Shown here: positions 9,886 through 17,925 of the stretch, piece by piece
Numbering within the stretch: position 1 is the stretch's first letter
How the letters are laid out: each line of letters starts with the position of its first letter
NCBI GenBank assembly: GCA_046330135.1
Contig: JAXLTI010000001.1
Coordinates: forward strand, 12,676-76,675
Direction: 5' to 3'
Source: CAYYFX01 sp046330135
GTDB taxonomy: Bacteria; ARS69
DNA: 64,000 bases
Made by a program: the position numbers and the translations under genes
The notes under the pieces: model-generated
Databases searched by the model: none
What the model saw: only the letters and a program-made list of their open reading frames with translations
What the model was told of the DNA's origin: nothing

Positions 9886-11315
9886 GCGAGCCTCCAGGGC
9901 CCGAGCGTGGTCCAGGGCGAACGCTCCTTGGACCGCCGGCCGGCGCGCGCGAGGGTGAGCGCCGCACCGATGGCGAGCACCTTCGGAAGCGGCGCCGGCG
10001 GCGTCGCCCACTCGTCCACCGTCGTCGTGAAGGTCCGACCGTCGACGAACGCGTTCGAGAGCAGGAGGTCCATGAGGAACGCCTGGTTGGTGTGTACGCC
10101 CAGGACGACCGTCTCGCGCAGCGCCGCGAGGAGCGCCCGCCGCGCCTCCTCGCGGTCGGCGCCGTGGGCGATGATCTTCGCGAGGAGCGAGTCGTACTGC
10201 GTCGTCACCACGTCCCCGACTCCGGTGTCGACGCGAACGCCCGAGGGCCAACGTACCTGGAGGAGGCGCCCGGCGCTCGGCAGGAAGCCGCGGCGCGGGT
10301 CCTCGGCGCACAGGCGGACCTCGATGGCGTGCCCGCGGCGCGTCACGGTCTCCGCGGCCGGCACCGGCTCGCCGGAGGCGATCGCGATCTGGAGCTTCAC
10401 GAGATCGATGCCCGTGCACGCCTCCGTGACCGGGTGCTCGACCTGGAGGCGCGCGTTCATCTCCATGAAGTAGAAATCGCCCTCCGCGCCGAGGAGGAAC
10501 TCCATCGTCCCGGCGCCGGCGTATCCCGCATCGACGGTGAGCCGCGTGGCGGCGTCGAAGAGCCGCCGGCGCAGCGGCTCGTCGAGCACCGTGCACGGCG
10601 ATTCCTCGATGATCTTCTGGTGGCGGCGCTGGAGGCTGCACTCGCGCTCGCCCAGCGCGATGGCGTTCCGCCCGTCCGCCATGATCTGCACCTCGACGTG
10701 GCGCGCGGGGTAGACGTAGCGCTCGACGATCAGACGATCGTCTCCGAACGCGGCGCGGCTCTCCCGCTGCGACGAGGCGATGGTCTCCGGGAGGCGCTCG
10801 AGATCGTTGCGGTCGATCCGCTTCATGCCCTTGCCGCCGCCGCCCGCGGACGCCTTGAGCATCAGCGGCGGACCGAGCCGTCGCGCCGCTGCCTCGATCT
10901 CGGCGGGATCGGAGAACGGGCCCGCCCCTTCGGTGACGGCGATCCCGAGCGCGGACGCGCGCGCGCGCGCCTTCGCCTTGTCGCCGAGCGCCTCCATCGC
11001 CCCGGCCGGAGGACCGATGAAGATGAGGCCGGCATCCTCGCACGCCCTCGGGAGCGCGGGATTCTCGGCGAGGAACCCGTATCCGGGATGGATCGCATCC
11101 GCACCGGAGCGTCGGGCCGCATCGATGATCTCGCCGAGCCCCAGGTAGCTTCCGACGAGAAGCGTCTCTCCGAGCGTGTGCGGCGCCCCGCGATCCTCGG
11201 CCGTGTGCACCGTCACGGTCTTGATCCCCATCGAGCGCGCGGTGCGCAGGACGCGGCAGGCGATCTCCCCGCGGTTCGCGACGAGGACCTTCTGGATGGC
11301 GCCGGGGCGGTTCAA
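9882..11315 (-). CDS. mccA: Biotin carboxylase of (methylcrotonyl-type) acyl-CoA carboxylase
   Basis: This 477-residue ATP-grasp biotin carboxylase charges biotin with bicarbonate. It shows the N-terminal KVLVANRGEIACRV, the glycine-rich ATP loop SAGGGGKGM, HVEVQI, and the catalytic EMNARLQVEHPVTE. The TTG at 11315 overlaps the hydratase stop as TTGA; no ATG precedes the conserved N-terminus. After the carboxylase core it runs about 30 residues into a BT-like linker and then stops. The biotinyl domain continues in the -1 frame. Its place between a carboxyltransferase, a methylglutaconyl-CoA hydratase and HMG-CoA lyase argues for methylcrotonyl-CoA as substrate. Confidence 0.9.
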   Translation of the reverse strand: MNRPGAIQKVLVANRGEIACRVLRTARSMGIKTVTVHTAEDRGAPHTLGETLLVGSYLGLGEIIDAARRSGADAIHPGYGFLAENPALPRACEDAGLIFIGPPAGAMEALGDKAKARARASALGIAVTEGAGPFSDPAEIEAAARRLGPPLMLKASAGGGGKGMKRIDRNDLERLPETIASSQRESRAAFGDDRLIVERYVYPARHVEVQIMADGRNAIALGERECSLQRRHQKIIEESPCTVLDEPLRRRLFDAATRLTVDAGYAGAGTMEFLLGAEGDFYFMEMNARLQVEHPVTEACTGIDLVKLQIAIASGEPVPAAETVTRRGHAIEVRLCAEDPRRGFLPSAGRLLQVRWPSGVRVDTGVGDVVTTQYDSLLAKIIAHGADREEARRALLAALRETVVLGVHTNQAFLMDLLLSNAFVDGRTFTTTVDEWATPPAPLPKVLAIGAALTLARAGRRSKERSPWTTLGPWRLA

Positions 11316-12082
11316 AACGCGGGCTTCCGCCGCTCGAGGAACGCCGCCAGACCCTCCTGGCCCTCGGCGGACGCGCGCAGGCGAGCGATGACCGACGCCG
11401 CGTGATCGAGCGCCGCGTCGCCGGAGAGCGCGCCCATGGAGCGCACGAGGCGCTTGGCTTCGCGAACGGCGCGCGGACCGCAGGCCGCGATGGCCGCGAG
11501 CACCTCGGCGATCTTCGTGTCGAGCGCGTCCGCGGGAACGACCTCGTGGACGAGCCCCATCGCCCTGGCCTCCATGGAGCTGAACGTCTCCGCGGTCAGG
11601 AAGTACCGGCGCGCGGCGGACGCGCCGATCTTCGGCAGCACGAACGCCGAGATCACGGCGGGCACGACGCCCAGCCGCGCCTCGCTGAAGGCAACCTTCG
11701 CGTCGTCCGCGGCGACGACCACGTCGCAGCACGCGACGAGCCCGACGCCGCCGCCCATCGCCGCGCCCTGGAGCCGGCCGATCACCGGGACCGGGCACGT
11801 GTCGATCGCCCGGAACATCTCCGCCATGTCGCGCGCGCTCGATCGGTTCTGCGCCTCGGTCATCCCGGCGGAGCGGCGCATGGACTCCGCGTCGGCGCCC
11901 GCGCAGAAGACCTTGCCGGCTCCCGCGAGCACGACCGCGCGGAGGTCTTCGCCGCGCGCGAGCTCCTCGAACGTCTCCCGGAGCTCGTGGACGACCGCGT
12001 CGTCGAACGCGTTCCGGACCTCCGGCCGATCGATCGTGACCCGCGCGACGCCTGCCGCCTTTTCGAGACGCACCCTGGCCAT
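11312..12082 (-). CDS. liuC: Enoyl-CoA hydratase family, probable methylglutaconyl-CoA hydratase
   Basis: This 256-residue crotonase-fold protein has the oxyanion-hole segments KVFCAGADAESM and LQGAAMGGGVGLVACCDV, and a catalytic Glu region (FSEARLGVVPAVISAFVLP). In the leucine pathway this family hydrates 3-methylglutaconyl-CoA to HMG-CoA; the operon context supports that substrate. The ATG at 12082 lies 2 nt after the stop of the carboxyltransferase gene. Its TGA overlaps the TTG of the biotin carboxylase. Specificity is inferred from neighbours, since crotonases are hard to tell apart by sequence. Confidence 0.88.
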   Translation of the reverse strand: MARVRLEKAAGVARVTIDRPEVRNAFDDAVVHELRETFEELARGEDLRAVVLAGAGKVFCAGADAESMRRSAGMTEAQNRSSARDMAEMFRAIDTCPVPVIGRLQGAAMGGGVGLVACCDVVVAADDAKVAFSEARLGVVPAVISAFVLPKIGASAARRYFLTAETFSSMEARAMGLVHEVVPADALDTKIAEVLAAIAACGPRAVREAKRLVRSMGALSGDAALDHAASVIARLRASAEGQEGLAAFLERRKPAF

Positions 12083-12084
12083 CG

Positions 12085-13677
12085 TCACATCCGGAAGACC
12101 GGCTGGGGAGAGGACGGGATCGGCGCCTGGAGCGACGCCGCGATGGAGAGGGCAATCGCCGCGCGCGTCTCGGTGGGATCGATGATGCCGTCGTCCCAGA
12201 GCCGCGCCGTCGCGAAGTAGGGCGACCCCTCCTTCTCGTACTGGGCCTTGACGGGATCGGCGATGGCGCTGCGCTCCTCGGGCGTGAGCGCCTTCTTCTG
12301 CTCCTTGATCGTCACCAGGACGCTCGCCGCCTGCTCGGCGCCCATGACGCTGATGCGCGCGTTGGGCCACGAGAAGAGGAAGCGCGGGGAGTAGCCGCGC
12401 CCGCACATCGCGTAGTTGCCCGCGCCGTGAGACGCTCCGACGATGACGGTGAAGCGCGGCACGCGCGCCGTCGAGACCGCCTGCACCATCTTCGCGCCGT
12501 CCTTGGTGATCCCGCCCTCTTCGTAACGGCGCCCGACCATGAACCCGGTGATGTTCTGGAGGAAGAGGAGCGGCACGCGCCGCTGCGAGCAGAGCTGGAC
12601 GAAGTGGGCCCCCTTGAGCGCGCTCTCCGAGAAGAGCACCCCGTTGTTGGCCACGATACCGATCGGGTAGCCCATCCAGTGGGCGAACCCGCAGACGAGC
12701 GTGGAGCCGTAGCTCGACTTGAACTCATGGAAGCGGCTTCCGTCGACCAGCCGCGCGATCACCTCCCGCACGTCGTAGGGACGGCGCGTATCGGGGGGCA
12801 CGATGCCGTAGATCTCCTCCGCGGGGTAGCGCGGCTCCTCTGGCTCGATCGTCGCGAGCTTGGCGCCCTCGGAGCGGCCCAGGTTCGTCACGATGGCGCG
12901 GCAGATCTCGAGGGCGTGCTCGTCGCTCTCGGCCAGGTGGTCGGTGACGCCGCTCGTGCGCGAGTGCATCTCGCCTCCGCCGAGCGACTCCGCGTCCACC
13001 TCCTCGCCCGTCGCCGCCTTCACGAGCGGCGGACCCGCGAGGTAGATCGTCCCGATGCTGCGCACGATCACGTTCTCGTCGCTCATCGCCGGGACGTAGG
13101 CGCCGCCCGCGGTGCACATCCCCATCACCACGGCGACCTGCGGGATCTCGAGGGACGACATGACCGCCTGGTTGTAGAAGATCCGCCCGAAGTTCTCCTT
13201 GTCGGGGAACACCTCGGACTGCATCGGGAGGAAGACGCCTCCGGAATCGACGAGGTAGATGATCGGGAGACGGTTCTCCAGGGCGATCTCCTGCGCGCGC
13301 AGGTGCTTCTTGATCGTGATCGGGTAATAGGTGCCGCCCTTCACGGCGCCATCGTTCGCCACGATCACGCAGGTGCGCCCCGACACGCGGCCGACGCCCG
13401 TCACGACGCCCGCCGCGGGCACTTCGTCCCCGTACATTCCGAGCGCCGCGAGGCTCGACAGCTCGAGGAACGGCGACTCGGGGTCGCAGAGGCGTTCGAT
13501 GCGCTCGCGCGCCAGGAGCTTCCCGCGCTCGCGCTGGAGCTTGACCGCCTCGGCGCTCGCTCCCCGCCTCACGGCGTCCCGCCGGCTCCGGAGCTCGGCC
13601 GTGAGCTTCTCGTAGTGCGCGCGGTTACTGGCGAACTCCTCGGACCGGCTGTTGATGCGGCTCGCGATGGCTTCCAC
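12085..13677 (-). CDS. mccB: Methylcrotonyl-CoA carboxylase carboxyltransferase (beta) subunit
   Basis: About 530 residues make a two-domain carboxyltransferase that moves CO2 from biotin to the acyl-CoA. It closely follows the MCC-beta pattern: YYPITIKKHLRAQEIA, LPIIYLVDSGGVFLP, GTIYLAGPPLVKAATGEE, FAHWMGYPIGIVANNGVLF, NITGFMVGRRYEEGGI, and the C-terminal WDDGIIDPTETR. The long open frame extends upstream to 13908, but that part overlaps a divergent gene and is not family-like. The GTG at 13677 gives the normal length; no strong ribosome site is visible. It is the first gene of the operon. Confidence 0.92.
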   Translation of the reverse strand: MEAIASRINSRSEEFASNRAHYEKLTAELRSRRDAVRRGASAEAVKLQRERGKLLARERIERLCDPESPFLELSSLAALGMYGDEVPAAGVVTGVGRVSGRTCVIVANDGAVKGGTYYPITIKKHLRAQEIALENRLPIIYLVDSGGVFLPMQSEVFPDKENFGRIFYNQAVMSSLEIPQVAVVMGMCTAGGAYVPAMSDENVIVRSIGTIYLAGPPLVKAATGEEVDAESLGGGEMHSRTSGVTDHLAESDEHALEICRAIVTNLGRSEGAKLATIEPEEPRYPAEEIYGIVPPDTRRPYDVREVIARLVDGSRFHEFKSSYGSTLVCGFAHWMGYPIGIVANNGVLFSESALKGAHFVQLCSQRRVPLLFLQNITGFMVGRRYEEGGITKDGAKMVQAVSTARVPRFTVIVGASHGAGNYAMCGRGYSPRFLFSWPNARISVMGAEQAASVLVTIKEQKKALTPEERSAIADPVKAQYEKEGSPYFATARLWDDGIIDPTETRAAIALSIAASLQAPIPSSPQPVFRM

Positions 13678-13731
13678 GGGGAGCGCGATTATGTCCCGCT
13701 TCGTGGCGCGGAACTTGCTCCACCCGGGGGC

Positions 13732-14235
13732 ATGCGCTCCGAGCTCCTCTCGATGACGATCGCCCTGATCCTCTGGTCCAACGCCGCCGCGGCCGGCGGT
13801 CCGCGACACGAGGCCTACGACGTCGAGACGATCGATCTCGACTTCGACGGCCACGCCGATCTGCGGGTGCTGGAGGCGTGCGGAGGGACCTGGGGCCGGT
13901 ACACGCACTATCTCCTCGATCCACGCCAGGATTGCTTCGTGAGGAACGGGCTGACCACCGCGATGGACGAGGCGCTCGCGGGCAACGGCGTCGCGGCCGA
14001 TGCCGAGGGCACCACCCTCCGCGTTGGATACCTCGTGTTCGAAGGGACGATCGAGGAGGTGTTCGCGCCCGTGTGCGACACGCTACGGCTCGTGGGACAC
14101 ACCGAACGTGTCCGGATCGACCCGGAGGCCGACGTCGAGGTGCAGTGGCGGCTCGAGGACGACGGCTGGAAGGTCGTGAGGTGCGTCACACGTCCGCTTG
14201 CAGAGATCTATCCGCGCTCCCCGGCGCGGAACTAG
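13732..14235 (+). CDS. Small secreted protein, XAC2610-like
   Basis: This 167-residue protein has a signal peptide (about residues 1-22, MRSELLSMTIALILWSNAAA). The mature part opens with DLDFDGHADLRVLEACGG, an EF-hand-like calcium loop, followed by YTHYLLDPRQDCF. This resembles XAC2610-type secreted beta-propeller-like proteins. Four cysteines suggest periplasmic disulfides. It is transcribed away from mccB; the two starts are only 55 bp apart, so the promoters must overlap. A palindrome array follows directly downstream. Confidence 0.7.
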   Translation: MRSELLSMTIALILWSNAAAAGGPRHEAYDVETIDLDFDGHADLRVLEACGGTWGRYTHYLLDPRQDCFVRNGLTTAMDEALAGNGVAADAEGTTLRVGYLVFEGTIEEVFAPVCDTLRLVGHTERVRIDPEADVEVQWRLEDDGWKVVRCVTRPLAEIYPRSPARN

Positions 14236-14260
14236 GATCCGGGTGCGTTGTCCAAGGTCA

Positions 14261-14440
14261 GAACCGGCGGGGGACAAGCCCCGCCCTACGAAGCTACGTG
14301 TCCAGCGCCCGAACCGGCGGGGGACAAGCCCCCGCCCTACGAAGCATCGTGTCCAGCGCCCGAACCGGCGGGGGACAAGCCCCCGCCCTACGAAGCTACG
14401 TGTCCAGCGCCCGAACCGGCGGGGGACACGCCCCTCCGCG
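14261..14440. repeat. Tandem array of a GC-rich palindrome, 3 complete units of 50-51 nt and one degraded unit
   Basis: Units start at 14261, 14311, 14362 and 14413. Each opens with GAACC and a perfect 8-bp stem (GGCGGGGG / CCCCCGCC) around a 5-nt loop, followed by CCTACGAAGCTACGTGTCC. The last unit is degenerate and runs into the NqrB/RnfD-like gene. The same palindrome recurs at 17851-17904, 40635-40662 and 48135-48889, with different spacers in each array. It behaves like a REP/BIME-type element. The spacers are conserved, so this is not CRISPR. Confidence 0.9.
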
Positions 14441-14444
14441 ATGA

Positions 14445-15293
14445 GATCCGCGCCACTACCAGATCGCCGTCCTTGCGACGCTCCTCGTCTACGGGCTCGC
14501 GAGGCTCGCGTTCGACGTCTCGCTCGCGCAGGTCGCCGTCACGATCGCGGCCGCGCTCGCGGCGCAGCTCGCCGCCACGCGGCTCGCCCGCCTCCCGCGC
14601 TTCGATCCCAGGAGCGCGCTCATCTCGGCGCTCTCGCTCTGCCTCCTGCTGCGGACCAACCATCTCTACGTCGCGGCGATCGCGAGCGCGATCGCCATCG
14701 GGAGCAAGTTCCTCGTCCGCATCCGTGGCAAGCACGTCTTCAACCCGACCAACGTCGCGATCGTGCTCGCGATCGCCGCGCACGCGGCGTGGGTCTCGCC
14801 CGCGCAGTGGGGGCAGACGGCGGTCTTCGGGTTCGTCATGGCGTGCGCCGGCGGCCTGGTCGTCTACCGCGCGATGCGCAGTGACGTCACCTACGCGTTT
14901 TTCGCCACCTACGTTGCGCTGCAGGTGGGCCGCGCGGCCTGGCTCGGAGATCCGATGGCGATCCCCGTTCACCGGCTGGAGAACGGCGGTCTCATCCTCT
15001 TCGCGTTCTTCATGATCTCGGATCCGAAGACGACGCCCGATCGCCGGATGACGCGCATCCTCTTCGGCGCGCTGGTCGCCTACGTCGCCTGGTACATCCA
15101 GTTCCGCACGTTCCGCACCAACGGGCTCCTCTGGGCGCTCGCCGGCCTCTCGCCGCTCGTCCCGATCCTCGACCGCATCCTGCCCGGCGCGCCCTACGTC
15201 TGGGGCGTGGCGGCATCACCGCGCTCCCAAGGAGGCACGCATGACGCGCCTGCGCCTGTCCGCCCTCTGCCTGATCTCGCTCCTGCCCGCTAG
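14445..15293 (+). pseudogene. NqrB/RnfD-like membrane protein gene with destroyed start
   Basis: The frame is open from 14445 for 282 residues and begins with DPRHYQI, the typical first motif of stand-alone NQR2/RnfD/RnfE-family membrane proteins. It continues with several hydrophobic helices and RGKHVFNPTNVAI, whose SGAT/FNPTN-like segment carries the flavin site in true RnfD/NqrB. A TGA at 14442-14444 sits immediately before it in frame. The first in-frame start is a GTG at 14763, far inside the conserved region. An ATG at 14441 is one base out of frame. A 1-2 base indel or array insertion probably removed the start; sequencing error is the alternative. The 3' end overlaps the next gene by 53 bp. 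Confidence 0.75.
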
Positions 15294-16494
15294 GGCCGCC
15301 CTCCCCTTCTGCGGCTTCTACGTCGCGAAGGCGGACACCAAGCTCTTCAACAAGGCGTCGCAGGTGGTGATGGTCCGCAACGGCGACAAGACCGTCATGA
15401 CGATGTCCAACGACTACCAGGGCGATCCGAAGGAGTTCGCCATGGTGATCCCGGTGCCGACCTTCCTCCAGAAGGGGCAGATCCACGTCGGCGACCGGGC
15501 CCTGATCGAGCACCTGGACGCCTACAGCGCGCCGCGCCTGGTCGAGTACTTCGACGAGAACCCGTGCCTGCCGCGTCCCGTCCCCGCCCCGATGGCGATG
15601 GCGGACGGGGCGGGCAAGGACCATGGCGGCGCGAAGGGCCTGGGCGTGACCATCGAGGCGCGTTACACCGTCGGCGAGTACGACATCCTGATCCTGTCGG
15701 CCAAGGACAGCGACGGCCTCGAGACATGGCTCACGCAGAACGGCTACAAGGTCCCCGCGGGCGCCTCCGCGGTGCTCGGGAGCTACATCAAGCAGAAGAT
15801 GCGGTTCTTCGTCGCGAAGGTGAACCTGTCGGAGCAGGCGAAGCTCGGATACAGCTACCTGCGTCCGCTCCAGGTCGCCTACGAGTCGCCGAAGTTCATG
15901 CTGCCCATCCGCCTCGGGACCGTCAACGCCGACGGCCCGCAGGAGATCTTCGTCTACGCCCTCACGAAGCAGGGCCGCGTAGAGACGACGAACTACCGCA
16001 CGGTGCGCCTGCCCTCGGACATCGACGTCCCGCTCTTCGTGAAGGACGAGTTCCCCAAGTTCTACACCGCGATGTTCTCGAACCAGGCGAAGAAGGAGGA
16101 CATGCGCGCGGTCTTCCTCGAGTACTTCTGGGACATGACCTGGTGCGATCCCTGCGCCGCGGAGCCGCTGTCGGCCGACGAGCTGCGGAAGCTCGGCGTG
16201 TTCTGGGTCAACGCGAAGACGGGCGTGACCGACGTCTTCGTGACGCGACTTCACGTGCGCTACGACGCGGCTCATTTCCCCGAGGACCTCGTCTTCCAGG
16301 AGACGGCCGACGCCGACAACTTCCAGGGCCGCTACATCCTCCGCCACGCCTGGAAGGGCACCGACGAGTGCGAGATGGCCGATCGGTATCGCGACTCGCT
16401 CGGGCGCCGGATCGAGGAGGAAGCCATGAACCTCGCGTCCCTGACCGGATGGGACATCAACGAGATCCGACGCAAGGTCGGATCGGGCAAGTAG
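15241..16494 (+). CDS. DUF2330 secreted protein, copy 1
   Basis: This 417-residue protein has a short signal peptide (MTRLRLSALCLISLLPARA). The typical DUF2330 start CGFYVAKADTKLFNKASQ follows, then MTMSNDYQGDPKEFAMVIPVP, YTVGEYDILILSA and WDMTWCDPCAA. The family is exported and uncharacterised. The conserved Cys pair (WCDPCA) suggests a disulfide or metal site. Its ATG lies inside the 3' end of the NqrB/RnfD-like gene, which suggests translational coupling and a functional link to that membrane protein. An almost collinear second copy follows 8 bp downstream. Confidence 0.88.
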   Translation: MTRLRLSALCLISLLPARAALPFCGFYVAKADTKLFNKASQVVMVRNGDKTVMTMSNDYQGDPKEFAMVIPVPTFLQKGQIHVGDRALIEHLDAYSAPRLVEYFDENPCLPRPVPAPMAMADGAGKDHGGAKGLGVTIEARYTVGEYDILILSAKDSDGLETWLTQNGYKVPAGASAVLGSYIKQKMRFFVAKVNLSEQAKLGYSYLRPLQVAYESPKFMLPIRLGTVNADGPQEIFVYALTKQGRVETTNYRTVRLPSDIDVPLFVKDEFPKFYTAMFSNQAKKEDMRAVFLEYFWDMTWCDPCAAEPLSADELRKLGVFWVNAKTGVTDVFVTRLHVRYDAAHFPEDLVFQETADADNFQGRYILRHAWKGTDECEMADRYRDSLGRRIEEEAMNLASLTGWDINEIRRKVGSGK

Positions 16495-16502
16495 GAGGCG
16501 CC

Positions 16503-17816
16503 GTGCGTCACGCATCCCGATCGCTTCTCGCCGCCGCGACGTTAGCGCTCGCCGCGAAGGCGGCCTTCCCCTTCTGCGGCTTCTACGTCGCGAAGGCGGA
16601 CACGAAGCTCTTCAACAAGGCATCCCAGGTCGTCTTGGTCCACAGCGACGACAAGACCGTCATCACCATGTCCAACGATTTCCAGGGCAACCTGAAGGAG
16701 TTCGCGATCGTCGTGCCGGTCCCGACGTTCCTCGAGCGCGAGCAGATCCACATCGGCGACAAGGCCATCCTCGACCACCTCGACGCCTACAGCTCGCCGC
16801 GCCTGGTCGAGTACTTCGACGAGAACCCCTGCGAGATGAGGCGATACAAGGCCGACGCGGCGATGCCCGCCGGCGTGGCGGAAGAGGAGAAGGGCGGCTC
16901 TCGCGCGCGAAGCCTGGGCGTGACCATCGAGGCCGAGTACACCGTCGGCGAGTACGACATCCTGATCCTCTCGGCGGAGGAGAGCGACGGCCTCGAGACC
17001 TGGCTCCGGGAGAACGGCTACAAGATCCCGAACGGCGCAACCGGCGTGCTCGGGAGCTACATCAAGCAGAAGATGCGGTTCTTCGTGGCGAGGGTGAACC
17101 TCACGGAGCAGAGCAAGCTCGGCTACAGCTACCTGCGCCCGCTCCAGGTCGCCTACACGTCGCCGAAGTTCATGCTCCCGATCAGGCTCGGCACCGTCAA
17201 CGCCGACGGTCCGCAGGAGCTCTTCATCTACACGTTGAGCCGCCAGGGGCGCGTCGAGACGACCAATTACCGCACGATGAAGCTTCCCGCGGACATGGAC
17301 GTCCCGCTCTTCGTGAAGGACGACTTCGCCCACTTCTACAAGGACATGTTCAGCCAGCAGGTGAAGAAGCAGGACATGCGGGCCGTGTTCCTCGAGTACG
17401 CGTGGGACATGTCGTGGTGCGATCCCTGCGCGGCCGATCCCCTGTCGGGCGACGAGCTCCGGAAGCTCGGCGTCTTCTGGCAGAACGAGAAGTCGGCGGG
17501 GATGGCGGCGCAGAACGTCTTCCTGTCACGCCTGCACGTGCGGTACGACGCGGCCCACTTCCCCGAGGACCTTTCCTTCCAGGAGACCACCGACCGCCAG
17601 AACTTCCAGGGCCGCTACATCCTGCGTCATCCCTGGACGGGGACCGAGGAGTGCCCCGAAGCGGACCGTTATCGCGACTCCTTGCGCGAGCGCCAGGAGC
17701 ACGAAGCGCAGACGCTCGCCGACCTCACGGGTTGGGACGTTGCCGAGATCCGCAAGAAGATGAACCTGGGCGCCGGCGGCAAGGGGAACTGGTGGAACGA
17801 TCTGTGGAAGGATTGA
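16503..17816 (+). CDS. DUF2330 secreted protein, copy 2
   Basis: The GTG at 16503 sits just behind an AGGAGG ribosome site that begins at the stop of copy 1. It gives 437 residues with a signal peptide (about 1-20). The mature sequence is highly similar to copy 1 throughout (CGFYVAKADTKLFNKASQ, WDMSWCDPCAA, FPEDLSFQETTD), so this is a tandem duplication. It differs by a small insertion near residue 120 and a longer tail ending GGKGNWWNDLWKD. The frame also runs through copy 1, but that extension is a shadow. Function is unknown. Confidence 0.88.
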   Translation: MRHASRSLLAAATLALAAKAAFPFCGFYVAKADTKLFNKASQVVLVHSDDKTVITMSNDFQGNLKEFAIVVPVPTFLEREQIHIGDKAILDHLDAYSSPRLVEYFDENPCEMRRYKADAAMPAGVAEEEKGGSRARSLGVTIEAEYTVGEYDILILSAEESDGLETWLRENGYKIPNGATGVLGSYIKQKMRFFVARVNLTEQSKLGYSYLRPLQVAYTSPKFMLPIRLGTVNADGPQELFIYTLSRQGRVETTNYRTMKLPADMDVPLFVKDDFAHFYKDMFSQQVKKQDMRAVFLEYAWDMSWCDPCAADPLSGDELRKLGVFWQNEKSAGMAAQNVFLSRLHVRYDAAHFPEDLSFQETTDRQNFQGRYILRHPWTGTEECPEADRYRDSLRERQEHEAQTLADLTGWDVAEIRKKMNLGAGGKGNWWNDLWKD

Positions 17817-17850
17817 TCGAGCCCGATCCGATGATCGGAGCCTGATCCCC

Positions 17851-17904
17851 GAACCGGCGGGAAAAGCGCCGTTCGTAGGGCGGGGGCTCGTCCCCCGCCG
17901 GTTC
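17851..17904. repeat. Facing pair of GC-rich palindromes between convergent genes
   Basis: A GAACCGGCGGG arm at 17851-17861 faces a full palindrome copy at 17875-17904 ending CCCGCCGGTTC. Together they form a long inverted repeat enclosing an internal stem. The pair lies between the stops of the DUF2330 gene (+) and ppk (-), where a bidirectional terminator is expected. No T-run is present, so it could instead act by stabilising mRNA 3' ends, as REP elements do. Confidence 0.75.
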
Positions 17905-17925
17905 CGAGCGCGGGCGGGCGCGGGA

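Noticed and set aside
14248..15015. Repeat-fused ORF (EPAGDKPPPY repeats joined to the downstream region)
   Set aside because: After the array this frame is out of register with the clearly conserved NqrB/RnfD-like protein.
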